From NCBI GenBank assembly GCA_027596075.1, contig JADGJC010000033.1, positions 62,001 through 126,000 on the forward strand: 64,000 nt of DNA, in the 5' to 3' direction. The DNA comes from Rhizophlyctis rosea. Taxonomy: Eukaryota; Chytridiomycota; Chytridiomycetes; Rhizophlyctidales; Rhizophlyctidaceae. The position numbers were made by a program, and so were the translations under genes. Positions 1 to 10,172 of this stretch are shown piece by piece (within the stretch, counting starts at the first letter, position 1; the number at the start of each line of letters is the position of its first letter). The notes beneath the pieces were generated by a model, which had not been told where the DNA came from, did not search any database, and saw nothing but the letters and a program-made list of their open reading frames with translations.

Positions 1-643
1 ATGAGACCAAGACAAAAGTTCATACCGCACTATCATGATCAAACTCCTTCTTCCTCGGCTCAGCCTTCTTAATAATATCATAAATCTTATACAGCGGCGC
101 AATAACCAAACTCTCAATCTCATCCAAAAGCTTCTCCCCCTTCTCATGAATAACATTCTGCGAAGTCTGCATTACTTCGCACCCCTGTTTCACAGACGGA
201 CTCTCCCTCTGCGCCAAAGGTCCAAAGGCATCAACAAAGTCCGAGGTAGCCGCAAGCATTTTCCGCACGGTATCGAAGAGTGTTTCTGCTTGTTTCAGGA
301 TCTTTTTGACACATTGTTTTAGGTTTGATGTGCGTTTTTCTAAATCGGCGATGCGGGAGCGGAATTGGGGTCCGTCTTCGGGGAGGTCGTCTGGGTCGGC
401 GGGTGTGACGAAAGGGGTGCGGTCGATGTCTGAGGATTCGCGAGTGTGTCCGCCGCTATGCGTTAGGGGAGGGGTGCTGGAGATTGTTTCCGTATAGGTT
501 GAGTAGGGTTGGGACGGGGATATGTTTGTTCCAGAAGATATTGATGAGACAGAGGCGCGGCTTGTGAGTTTTGCGGGGTCTGGAATGTCCTGGTTGTAGT
601 CATGTATCCATGCGTCGTTGGCGGAAGCTGAACTTATCATCTT
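1..643 (-). CDS. BAR-domain protein, 5' part (partial)
   Basis: Minus-strand first coding exon (643 down to 26), followed by a GTATGA donor; the rest lies beyond the left edge. The N-terminal ~80 residues are Ser/Thr/Pro-rich and disordered. They are followed by a helical stretch (motifs FRSRIADLEKRT, IKKAEPRKKEFDHDS) laid out like the start of the BAR_3 domain of ACAP/AGAP/GRAF proteins, which bind and curve membranes. I chose the ATG at 643. An in-frame ATG at 751 would add 36 residues, but that stretch contains a strong GTAAGT donor (near 736) and a CTTAG acceptor, so it looks like a 5' UTR intron. Whether an ArfGAP, RhoGAP or PH domain follows cannot be seen. The BAR call is by layout and charge pattern, so moderately sure. 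Confidence 0.6.
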
Positions 644-760
644 TGACAGAGATAAGGGGGTCGCTAAGGATAGGAGTTCAATCAGAATGATGAACGAACT
701 GTCTCTTGCTGAGCACATTCCCTCAGCAACACTTACAGGAAGAGTAAACATGGAAGCCTG

Positions 761-1965
761 CTACCACATTATATATTTCCGAATTCGGTTGCAACTCCAC
801 AAACTAAAGGAACTCCTGATCAGATCATGATTTAGGGACGGATGGAATGAAGGCGGACAGCAGCCTCCAGGCTCGCATCTTACACTGCAGAGGTTTCCCC
901 AAGACTTTTCTGTCCATGATAGACCTGGAGGCCGGGCGTACTTCCATTTCCACTCATAGCAGCCATTATCCAGGTTGCACGTGTCTATTGTAAATGGGAC
1001 AGGTGTGACGTAGTCTGGGTATTGATCGTGCTAGGGAGACAATTTCAGAGAAAGGCACTACGTAACACCTTGAATGAGCTACCTTACATTTATGTAGTCT
1101 TTTGTTACTGTCTTCATCAAGTCGTGCATCTCATCTGCGTTTGAGATAATGCAATTTCCATGCGTGAGGTCCCAAGCCGAACCCCATCCAATCATTATTA
1201 CAATCACCCACTTGGATTAGACACATTCACAAACAAAATGGTCCCAAGCTTCTTCAGAAGCTCCACATCAAAACGCAACTCAGTATCAGCAGTACAAGCG
1301 AACGATAGTGCTGAAGGCCTCGGTATGAAATCCGCATCGTCCCCACGTTCCAAGGCTTCGCGGACTTCGTTCGTCCAATCGTGTATAAGTTTTGGTTCCT
1401 CTCCGTACGAAGCGGATCTATATGCAAAGACGTTTGATTTCAGTGATATTCGGACGCCGTTATGGAGGTAATAGATCGAGCCGTGATCCAGCACGAATGT
1501 GAAGGTGGCGCCGCGTTGCAGAAGATGAACTTTGTTGATCCTAACTGCCGTTTGGTATGCATGGTAAGCCTAGCCGAGATAGTAGCGTAAAATGAATTAT
1601 CTCCGTCTCAACTTACAAGGCGGGTCATTTACGTGGTTTGTAGAGAAGATATTACGGCCTGTTGAGGAGATATTTCCCATTGAAAAACGGTGAGAAGTAA
1701 AGGATAGACGAAGGTATTTTATGTGGCGACTTCGTAATGTGTAGAGACTTGGGAACGCAATATGCTGGGACCGGACTTGAAACTCATTTAAGAGGGAAAA
1801 AGAGTGGAACAGCTGGCCCAATCCAGGGCTGAACCCTGACGCGTCAGGCTTGACTTTATTTACGTAACGTGGCGCAGAGAGCGCGTTCTGAGGGTTCTCC
1901 ATTCCCTTCCCTATGCACACCGGAACCACCACAAAAATGATATGCACAGCAGGAACGGATTGCAT
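761..1965 (-). CDS. Unrecognised four-exon gene with Cys-rich C-terminus
   Basis: Exons 1965-1617, 1544-1212, 1134-1088 and 1030-761 give 332 residues. All three junctions keep frame: phases 1, 1 and 0, donors GTAAGT, GTGGGT and GTAAGG. The N-terminus has a short hydrophobic run (AVHIIFVVVPVCIG) that could be a signal or mitochondrial targeting segment. The middle (RGATFTFVLDHGSIYYLHNG) looks like a compact beta-rich domain. The C-terminus carries a Cys cluster, C-x5-C, then C-x3-C and C-x4-CC (NLDNGCYEW, CSVRCEPGGCC), which suggests an extracytosolic, disulfide-bonded tail. The stop lies ~120 bp upstream of the next gene on the same strand. I do not recognise the family, and the start codon is uncertain. 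Confidence 0.55.
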
Positions 1966-2972
1966 TCTTCAAACTTTGATTCAAAGGAGCAAACATATAT
2001 CCTTGGTTGACGCCGGGTGCATTTCCTCACTTCAGACTAGTATTTGAGTACTGCTTGCAGGGCACCAGCACATTGTAATCAAACACATCATGGGTGTCTG
2101 TGCTGGATGCCCGTTTATAGCTCATCTGAGTTTTACCTCTTCAGAATGTCAAGGTCTAGCATCTGAGCATCTGAAGAAACAAGTGGAGTGCTCAATCGCT
2201 GGTGTGTACCTGCATCGAAGTTGACATGTTTTTTGACTGGGTCGCCAAAAGGACTGTATTGCATGAGCAGCGGTGGGCTCACAGTAGAGGCGTATAAATT
2301 ATGCGGCTTTTGTCTTCTGCTGAAAGAACTGCTGTTCTTGTCGCTTTCGTTGGGTAAAGGAGGAGAAATATGTCAAGCCCCCCATGAGGTCGTAACTTCG
2401 GGAATTTCCATTCTGCGAGCATAAAAGCTTCGTGGTAGTGAGCAGAATGTAGCTGGTGCATTATCATCATTCATGTCCTCGATGTTGGAGTAACAAGCAA
2501 TCGGGGAGGTATCCATGATATCCGTCATCCCTGTGCACTTTCCCCGACAAATTTTGCCACTCAGAAACCAGTACATAGATGACGTAGGCATAATGACATG
2601 TATCCTGACTGGGATACCATCGCCAGTACCACAGTCAAAACAATGGACCCGTGGGCCGATGTGGCTGGGCTCAGTTGAGTGGCTCAGACATCGGATTCAT
2701 CTCGTGGGCCAAGCACACCGCCTTCGGCGCGGCCTGCTTGACTCGAGAAAAGATTTGAGGATGCAGGAATCACGATGCATGGACCTGAACTTTTTTCCAA
2801 GCTGCCAAGCAATACTGAACATAAGACACTTTTAGGGAAAAGCATAAAAGACAAAGGTGCTGAAAGAACCAGGAGACGAAAGCAATACTGAAACGCAGGC
2901 TCCGCTATTTTGCCAGGGTGTCATTGTTCACTGTTGCCATCTGCTTCTACCAGTTGTTTGCTTTATTTACTA
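1966..2972. other. Intergenic stretch with a doubtful minus-strand coding trace
   Basis: No gene is supported here. On the minus strand, about 2690 to 2160, one frame reads protein-like (GIPVRIHVIMPT, WFLSGKICRGKC, then a Ser/Pro-rich part) but is broken by a TGA next to a GGGGGGC run near 2378. It could be a decayed gene, an undetected intron or chance. Confidence 0.3.
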
Positions 2973-3941
2973 ATGTCGGCGGATATTCGACCAAGCTCAT
3001 ACGCGCCAGATCGGCATGCTGGCCAAGCGCGCAGATCCGCAGACGCGGCCAAGCTGAAGCCAGCAAAGGACAGGTGGGTAGAAAGTAAGATGTTCTCTAA
3101 CGTACTACTTAGGGTTAATACGAATTGTCACTTTAGATCTCCACTCCCAACACCCCCGAGTTCCATCCGGAGCGAATATTTGGCTTCGCCCGGTCTCCAA
3201 ACCCCCACAATCAGAATAAACGAACAAGATGAGGAAGAAGACACTCCACTCGCCGTCGTCGCAGCTCGGGGTCAACAACGAAACCGATCAAAGTCACCAG
3301 TCCCTCCACCGCTGCGAAACTCACGCTCCTTCGACGTATCCCGCTCCCCTTCGCCTCTCTCCCATAATGCGAAGGTCAATGCTAGAGCCAGTATGATACA
3401 TCTTCCCTCTCCCAGCCCTTCCCCTTCACCCGTCAACATGGATGTGCCCGCAATGTGGACACCCGGTGCCGACCATCCTCCGTCACACCCACATCAATAC
3501 CCACAACCACACTACCCTCAGCACATCCCCGTACCATACCCATACCCCGTCGCCGTGCCAATGCAAAACCCAGCCTACCCAATCTACCCACAACAACTCC
3601 CCGCCTCACCGCAACGTTTCCCCTCCATGCCACTAGTACAACTCAACCCCGGCGACGTCCCACGGACATCCATCGTAGAAGATCGGAACGCGAGGAAGAA
3701 GCGAAGCATGATGAATTTAACTCTAGAACAGCAGCATCAACTACAACAACAGCAGACATATCTTGCAATGCTGCACCAACAACAGCAACAACAGCAAAGT
3801 CAGAATCAGAGTAGAAACGACCGTAGAGACTCCACCCGTCCCACTTCTGCTGATGTTTCGGCTTGGGTGGCGGCGAATGGGTTGAGTGTTCCTAATAGTG
3901 CGATTTTAGATAGTAAGAGACGGAGTTGGGGTGGTGTTTGA
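2973..3941 (+). CDS. Pro/Ser/Gln-rich disordered protein
   Basis: The open frame starts at the ATG of MSADIRPSSYAPD. An upstream in-frame ATG at 2910 would only add a Cys/Leu-rich leader. An optional 63-base intron (3074-3136: GTGGGT donor, CTAAC branch, TTTAG acceptor) keeps frame whether spliced or not, so the exact product is ambiguous. The protein is low complexity almost throughout: SPSPSPSP repeats, a long His/Pro/Tyr stretch (residues ~150-230), Gln runs near residue 280, and a conserved-looking end (ANGLSVPNSAILD, RRSWGGV). No folded domain is visible. It may be a regulatory or scaffold protein, but no function can be assigned. It converges on the gene that ends at 4197. Confidence 0.6.
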   Translation: MSADIRPSSYAPDRHAGQARRSADAAKLKPAKDRWVESKMFSNVLLRVNTNCHFRSPLPTPPSSIRSEYLASPGLQTPTIRINEQDEEEDTPLAVVAARGQQRNRSKSPVPPPLRNSRSFDVSRSPSPLSHNAKVNARASMIHLPSPSPSPSPVNMDVPAMWTPGADHPPSHPHQYPQPHYPQHIPVPYPYPVAVPMQNPAYPIYPQQLPASPQRFPSMPLVQLNPGDVPRTSIVEDRNARKKRSMMNLTLEQQHQLQQQQTYLAMLHQQQQQQQSQNQSRNDRRDSTRPTSADVSAWVAANGLSVPNSAILDSKRRSWGGV

Positions 3942-4196
3942 CGTTTTGTATATGGATTTCAGCTAGCAACTCATTGTCATAGAAACATTTGTAAAGACTA
4001 GTTTGACATTTTTCTTTTGCGTTCGCGTGGACGCAAATGTTGTTGAATAGTGTATATACATCGTCGCCTGTGGGCTCATAACTATATATAAGGAACTGTG
4101 TGTGGACTGGTTGTTCGTTGAACGGATTCACATTGGATTTGGGTATATTATGTAGCAAGATCATGCTGAATGGACTTGCTTTTCAAAAAACGTTCG

Positions 4197-5183
4197 TCAC
4201 GTCAGCTGCTGCTGCTGGAATGCCTGAAAACCCATCATCCCGTTCATCGCGAATGGCATCTGCGAAGAACCGATTCCGGTTCCAAACAATCCGCCGCCGC
4301 CGACCCTGTCACCGTCGTCCAAACCGATCATCCACCCGAGCTGTCGTCTAAACTCTTCCCACGCCCTATCAAACCCATACCCGCCCTTCACAGCATTCAT
4401 ATGCAAATTCAGATTTCTAGCCCATTCTCCAACCACCGCCGCACCAAACATCTTTCCTTCCTCCTTCACTTTCCTCCCGACCTCAACCGCAGCCGCCCGC
4501 CATCCCTCGCCAAGCTTCTCGTACAACTCCCCTTTTGTTTCCACGTTGTGCCGCTCCGTCTGCCATGTCGGCAAGCGGTGGACGACGCTCGTGGCAAGGT
4601 GGAGATATCCGAAGGAGTTGGAGGCGTATTCGTGTGAGAGATGAGGAGGGTATGATTCGGGACGGACGAAGGTGTTGAAGTGGTGGATTAAGACGTCTTT
4701 CATGTCCACGAGGTTGGGGCGAACGCGGTTGAAGGCGTAATCTGATGAAGAGTCTGGACCGAGTTTGGAGTAGGGGTAGGCTTCGTTGAGGCGGGTTTCG
4801 AGGCGGGTGAGGAGGGCGGTTGTGGAGGCTAGGGTTGGACGTGGGAGGAGCTGAGTGACTTGTTGCTCAAGACTGGGGTGGTTGGATAGTAGGCCAGTGA
4901 GGATAGATACGAGTTGCTCTCGCTCTAGGGAAGGAAGGAGACGGCTTATGTCAAGTTGAGGGGCTCGGTCTGTAGCTGAAGGTTGTTGTTGTGGTCGAGG
5001 GGAGTAGCTCGTTGCACGGTCTGGGGAGGCGGGTTTGAACCGTTTGGATAGACCTCCAAAGTTATCTCCTTCCCCGGCGATGGTTTGATAGTCATCTTCC
5101 TCCTCGTTCCTGCGTTTTCGGCGCATGCGTGCTTGGGATGAGGGAGAGCTATCTATTGCGATACCGATAGTTTGAAGCGTCAT
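4197..5183 (-). CDS. STS1: Tethering factor for nuclear proteasome (STS1/Cut8)
   Basis: Single-exon gene of 328 residues. STS1/Cut8 proteins anchor 26S proteasomes at the nuclear envelope and are needed for degradation of nuclear substrates and for chromosome segregation. The N-terminus holds a basic nuclear-localisation patch (ARMRRKRRNEEED) followed by a disordered Ser/Pro/Gln region. The family core begins near residue 95 with LDISRLLPSLEREQLVSIL and continues with LVDMKDVLIHHFNTFVRP, PTWQTERHNVETKGELYEKL and a helical domain ending in ARNLNLHMNAVKGGYGFDRA. The Gly/Met/Gln-rich tail (residues ~300-328) is lineage-specific. The ATG at 5183 fits the family better than the in-frame ATG at 5252. 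It is divergent with msrA, start codons 302 bp apart. Confidence 0.88.
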   Translation of the reverse strand: MTLQTIGIAIDSSPSSQARMRRKRRNEEEDDYQTIAGEGDNFGGLSKRFKPASPDRATSYSPRPQQQPSATDRAPQLDISRLLPSLEREQLVSILTGLLSNHPSLEQQVTQLLPRPTLASTTALLTRLETRLNEAYPYSKLGPDSSSDYAFNRVRPNLVDMKDVLIHHFNTFVRPESYPPHLSHEYASNSFGYLHLATSVVHRLPTWQTERHNVETKGELYEKLGEGWRAAAVEVGRKVKEEGKMFGAAVVGEWARNLNLHMNAVKGGYGFDRAWEEFRRQLGWMIGLDDGDRVGGGGLFGTGIGSSQMPFAMNGMMGFQAFQQQQLT

Positions 5184-5484
5184 CCGAACTGTTTCTGTGT
5201 GAGTTATCAAAGAGGATGAAATGTGCGTGACCTTCGTGTCATCAAATTGCACCCCTGATGATTTTCACATCACCGAATAGCCCTGTAGCTAACTTGCTAT
5301 TACTGGGCTAAAACCTGGGTCCGATCACAGCCCGTTCGCGGAATCCGTCTCCTTGGGTTTGTAAACATCAGAAATGTTTCTCCGCCGCATATAAACCCCA
5401 TCTTCACAAACCATCTGTACTTCCACCATCACACATCCGTGTATGCACTTTACCATTTTACTGAGATTCACTGCTCGCAACACC
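5184..5484. promoter_or_regulatory. Shared 5' region of STS1 and msrA
   Basis: About 300 bp separate the two divergent start codons. A TATA-like ATATAAAC lies at 5389-5396, roughly 90 bp before the msrA ATG. Shared promoter use is inferred. Confidence 0.45.
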
Positions 5485-6306
5485 ATGACTGGTCAAACAG
5501 AAGTCGCGACCTTTGCTGCCGGTTGCTTTTGGGTATGTGGTGGTTTGTAGTGTAACGGTGCTCCTTCTTCCCACATGAACATCTTGCTAAGACGAAAGGG
5601 TACCCGCCAACTTTCAGGGAGTAGAAAAGTCCTTCAAGAAGAAGTTCGGCGAGAAGCTCAAACGTGCGCAAGTTGGGTATGCCGGCGGCGCAACTGAAAA
5701 CCCTTCCTACCGTCAAGTCTGCTCTGGTGCTACCGGTCACGCCGAGGCACTGCAACTCGAGTACAACCCCGCGGAAGTTGACTTCCCGACTTTGGTTGAC
5801 TTTTTGTAAGAACTGCACACAAGTTTCATTGCTTCTGAATCTTGTGCCGACCTCTAATGCATGGCAATTCGTCAATTCACAGCTACCGCTCTCACGATCC
5901 CACAACCAAAGACCGCCAAGGCAATGACCGAGGATCCCAATACCGTAGCGCTATCCTCTACCACAACGACGAGCAGAAGCAACAGGCAGAAGAGATCACT
6001 GAGAAAGTTCGGCCGCATTTCGGGAAGGCTGGCATCGCAACCAGTAAGAGTCGATCTCACTGTGAGCACTCCACCATTTCCGTGGTCGCTAATCCTATTT
6101 TAATGCAGCGATTGAACCCGTCAAGAAGTTTTGGCCTGCAGAAGATTACCACCAAGCGTACTTAGATAAGAATCCTCATGGGGTAAGCAATACACACGTG
6201 AAACTCTTACCCTATGGTGACCAACGATATATTCCATGCACAGTACGAATGCGCGACGCACTTTGAAAGGTCATGGGATCAGATTGGTTCGCGCTACAAC
6301 GCGTAA
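5485..6306 (+). CDS. MXR1: Peptide methionine sulfoxide reductase MsrA
   Basis: Five exons (5485-5532, 5618-5805, 5883-6043, 6109-6182, 6244-6306) encode 177 residues. MsrA reduces the S-epimer of methionine sulfoxide in proteins, using thioredoxin. The catalytic motif GCFWG is at residues 13-17 with Cys14 as nucleophile, and it is split by the first intron. Other family signatures are present in order: [53 protein letters not shown] and [15 protein letters not shown]. Length and order match the usual fungal single-domain enzyme, probably cytosolic because no presequence is seen. The stop TAA overlaps a GTAAGT string, so a further C-terminal exon is possible but not needed. Confidence 0.95.
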
Positions 6307-6725
6307 GTTTTTCATTTTCTTCGCGGTAAATATCATTTCTCAAATATTATATCGGTGGGCGAGAACGTTGGGTGCTACTTGCGAATGAATCAAACACAAA
6401 ACGCCCGTATCTCTTGGCTTACAGGGGAACTTTCCTGAATTATGTTGCTCGTGCTTTTAATCTGTAACCTCATCATAACGGTTCGGTCCCCCTGTGTGTA
6501 CTTATCCTTCTGTAAATATTGGCCTTACCGACGTCTGAATCTTGCTGTGCATGCACATGCGAATCTTTGCGCCCAGGTTGGCGAGTGTCTTTGTTGGCCC
6601 GGGTTTGGACACGTCCAATTTGGCAGTCGCAAAGACGATTGAAAGGTGATCATCGTCGTGAAGACTCATCAATCAGCAACCTCTCCATCACACACAAACA
6701 CACACCACACAGTAGGATTGAGGTC

Positions 6726-6962
6726 ATGTTTATTGGACTGTATTACACCAAGTATGGGTTGAATGTCCTTCAGCGGCAGTGGACCACGGTGGGGATCATT
6801 GGGTTGGGGTTGGTTGTTGCGGTCGTTTTTGTCAGCGTGGTGAGGGTCCCGGCCGGGGATGAAGAGATTGCAGTTGAGGTGGGGGGTGGGGAGAAGGAGA
6901 GTGTCCTGTCGTTCCCTTTGACTACTGATGATAGTGATAAGATACCTCCGACAGTGCAATGA
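6726..6962 (+). CDS. Small single-pass membrane protein, unknown
   Basis: A 78-residue open frame. The N-terminus (MFIGLYYTKYGLNVLQRQW) is followed by a clear transmembrane helix (residues ~22-42, VGIIGLGLVVAVVFVSVV) and an acidic C-terminal tail. The layout resembles small mitochondrial inner-membrane or ER proteins, but I recognise no family. It could also be the last exon of a longer gene whose earlier exons I cannot see in 6307-6725. Confidence rests on the clean TM segment and the good start. Confidence 0.45.
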   Translation: MFIGLYYTKYGLNVLQRQWTTVGIIGLGLVVAVVFVSVVRVPAGDEEIAVEVGGGEKESVLSFPLTTDDSDKIPPTVQ

Positions 6963-8135
6963 AATGGCCGAAATGTAACGGTTGCGGATCAATGATCACC
7001 ACCTATTGAAGTAACTAGCAATAAACATGAAGGCACCTATGTTTCGGGCGCTGTCAGATACACATGTGCAAAGACTTTTACCCGCCCGAAGAATATCAGA
7101 GAGTTACTGGTGAATCGAATTACCTCATCCAGTCCCTTGCTTGGTGGCACACAGGATGGAAAGCGCACGGTTGGCAATCAAATATGGATGACACACTCCA
7201 AGTGCCTCGGTATTGTCGTATGAGATTTTGGGTTGATTGAGAAGAGCTCGCACATCTATGCCAGCATTCGTGTTGATATTGGGCATAACGGTAACACTCC
7301 CTGCTGGACCCTCCTTGATCTATGATTCATTTGTTTACATTTCTTTGTTTACATTAGATGGGGGAAGAGTATCAGTGGGGTATGAACCTCGCGGACGACG
7401 GCTGCATCTGCGCCAGGAGATTGGCGGTCGGAGACGGGTTTTTAGCCACTGGGTAACTTAAGTTTTCGTTGTGGTGTATGTCGCGTCGGTTGGGGCAGCC
7501 TTCACCCAACTCAACCGCCTACTACCGAACACCCAATCCGACTCCAGCTCCCCCCTGAGCAATGTAAATCTCTACACCATTCGGTACTCACACTCCACCT
7601 CGACACCCACACCTGCAATAGCCAGTATAGCCATGGCGAACCTTACAACCGCCATGTCCTCCCTCACCTTCTCGCCGGAGCTGGAGAGCCTTGCGCTCGC
7701 ATTCACAGACTAAGAAGGATGCGTTGAGGCTCCATATGAGGAGTGGGCAGGTGTCCAAGAATTGGCCACTGGGGCAGACGCGGTTGGGTATGCGAGCGGG
7801 GGGACCTGCCTTTTCGCCTGGTGGCGGTAGGGGGTGGGAAATGATCAGGGGAGGCGATTCTGTACAGGTTGAATGCTCATGAAGGGTTTTGAGAAAGGTA
7901 AAGGCCTGGTCTAATCGATTTTCAAGAGGTCGAAGAACCTCACATCGTGGTCACAAGCTGATTGTTCCCGCTTCAGCAAAACAGCTTGATTTGCTCAGGA
8001 TCTCTCATACATGATATATCTGCAATGGTAAATGCGCTCTCAAAAAATAGCTACTCCTTTCCACGCTCTTCCCTTACGAGGGTGTACTGATACTCTCTAA
8101 ACGAGTTGAACCAGCCCAATATGACCGCTCTATCA
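6963..8135. other. Intergenic, no supported gene
   Basis: Only short, unconvincing open frames on both strands. No RNA gene, repeat or clear promoter element was seen. Confidence 0.4.
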
Positions 8136-9482
8136 TCACGGTTCCCAAGGTATAAGGCTGTCGGGATAGATCCGCGCGGTGACTGATGGGGACAAGCCCA
8201 ATTAATTGACACAAATTGAAACGACAAACAGCCAAAACACCCACCACTTCCTGGTTCAGACCGTATGCCCATGACAAAATTTTCGAACCATTGGCGCGTG
8301 AAGACTAACTCGGCAAAGTCAACATGTAGCCCTTGCATCCTAAACATGTCCAAGCTGAGGATAGAAGACTTTTGTCAGTTCCGGGTTGGTCACGGGGTAT
8401 AGATTTGATGGTTCCTCTCACCGCATCTCAGGTGGCATCGCCTCTACATCTCCATAGTTGGCGAATAGGGCGGCGATGGCTTGACTGAACATCTGAGCAA
8501 TTTTTGGGGTGGAGCTCCTAGTGTGGCTGCTGGAGCACTGACCCCATTTTGGAAACAGATGAAAAATATTGATACACATTGAGACCTGCTGTTGATAAGA
8601 TGAAAGATCTGGAAAACAACATACCTCACCCCCCAACGCCGCAATCATATCAGCTGACTCGTAATTAGAACATCTATACGTGATCCAATCAGGGATGGTA
8701 ACGATTTGGGTATTTTTGTTGCCAACTTTGGCATTGAAAGAGAGCTTGTTTGTCTGTGCCCTATTCAGGCCCCTTGAAAAGGATTATAGATTCAGTCTGC
8801 GTCCCTTCTTCACAAAGATGCATAATGACCAACCCAAGAGTGTACACATCACCAGACATCAAATCAGTGATGTTGATGAGACGAGCAGCAACTGGGTCCA
8901 CATAAAGCTCCTCTGATGGTTCTAGTCTTGGACCCTTCTGCCGAGCGTCAACATAGGCATATATATATCGATATGACAGTCTGATCAGGTCAATGCTTCT
9001 GTGGTCCGTCAATTGGTCTCGGAATTTAATGATGTTGGCCAGTGTCTGGTGGGATGGTTTGGGTTGGTCTATGTTGAATTCAGACTCGAGCCATGGCCTG
9101 CTTGCCGGGGCCCAATCTACAGGGCAGCGAAGGTTGAGGCATCAGTTTATTCTTGTAGGGAAATTTGAGAAAAACAGCTGAGACCTGACTCTGACGCTTC
9201 AGGGAAGGAGAGCGGTCGCTTTGACTTCTCCAGAATGGTTTTTAGACCCAACGACTCAGCGAAACTCAGCGACCAGGCGAATCCCTTATGATGTGTAAGT
9301 AGGAGGCTGGCGGGGAGGAGGTTGGGTTGTGGTGGCAGGCCAGTAACGGGAGGTGTTGTCTTGTTTGAGAGCTGATTTGGCTTTTGTGCATTGTTGGTTG
9401 CGAAGGACAAAATTTGGGTCTTGGGGCTTATGGCTAGAGCTTGAAGACACATGGGAGAGAGTTTGAGAGTCGGACGTGACAT
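8136..9482 (-). CDS. Unrecognised multi-exon protein
   Basis: Exons 9482-9185, 9116-8848, 8753-8422, 8354-8245 and 8182-8136 join in frame to 351 residues. The N-terminus (MSRPTLKLSPMCLQALAISP) could be a mitochondrial presequence. Later stretches look like a folded helical domain: KFRDQLTDHRSIDLIRLSYR, VTIPDWITYRCSNYESADM and QAIAALFANYGDVEAMPPEM. Two choices are uncertain. The donor at 8847 (GTGTAC) is weak; reading on instead gives MSGDVYTLGLVIMHLCEEG, which resembles kinase subdomain IX, but no other kinase motif is present. The last intron (8183-8244) could be retained, moving the stop to 8051. I cannot assign a function. Confidence 0.45.
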
Positions 9483-10172
9483 TGCGGATGCAACATAGGA
9501 GGTTTCTCACAAAGCGGAGAGTTTCAGTAAACAAGTACGCCTAGGTAACAAAGAGCCCAAAGAAGAAAATGGCAACAAAAAGTTAGTTGGTTGTGGTTTG
9601 GAAAGGTTCGGAAAGAGGAAAGCCAAATGTTGCAGGTTGGGGACTGCACTCATTTGGGTTGAAATTTCGCACTCGAACCGGTGACAGTGGCAACATGCGG
9701 GTCGAATGATTCGAATCTATGGACCATCCGAGAGGCGACGGCTGAAAACAGCGTCGGAGAATCTCGAATAATGGCAAACAGGATGAGATCAACGCGGGTG
9801 ATACTTCCACAATCAATGCAGAAAAGGATGGACATTGCAGCGAACCGGAAAGAGTTCCACGAGTTCGAACAGTGGAGTTGCGGTTGTAGGTATGAGTGTC
9901 CCAAGGGGCCCGAAGGGGGGCACAGCCGCCACAGCGGAACTTCCCGTAAGTGCGCCTCAGGCTTGAAATGGCTTGAGAAGGCTTGTTCACATACAAAGCC
10001 AATCAGTGCCATCAATGAGCCACGGAGGGCTGAGTTCCAATGTGTCAGCTGCCTTGAAAGAAAGACCCCTTCTGCACCCCTCCCCATCACCCACTCCTCA
10101 ATTTCGGTACGACCGTCGGCTTCCAACATAACTTCCCATTTTCTATCAAAACCTACCTCCAAATCCTTGCAA
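9483..10172. other. Divergent intergenic region
   Basis: Lies between two divergent unrecognised genes. Long open frames exist on both strands (for example 9650-10162 minus) but they overlap each other and show no family signature or signal. No gene is supported. Confidence 0.4.

Noticed and set aside
3433..3814. Several overlapping open frames on both strands
   Set aside because: They are alternate frames of the Pro/His/Gln-rich coding sequence at 2973-3941.
8761..8850. Protein kinase domain
   Set aside because: Only one subdomain-IX-like string is present. No P-loop, VAIK, HRD or DFG motif, and the string probably lies in an intron.
9650..10162. 170-codon minus-strand open frame between two divergent genes
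   Set aside because: No family motif, and it overlaps equally long open frames on the other strand; it lies in a probable promoter region.
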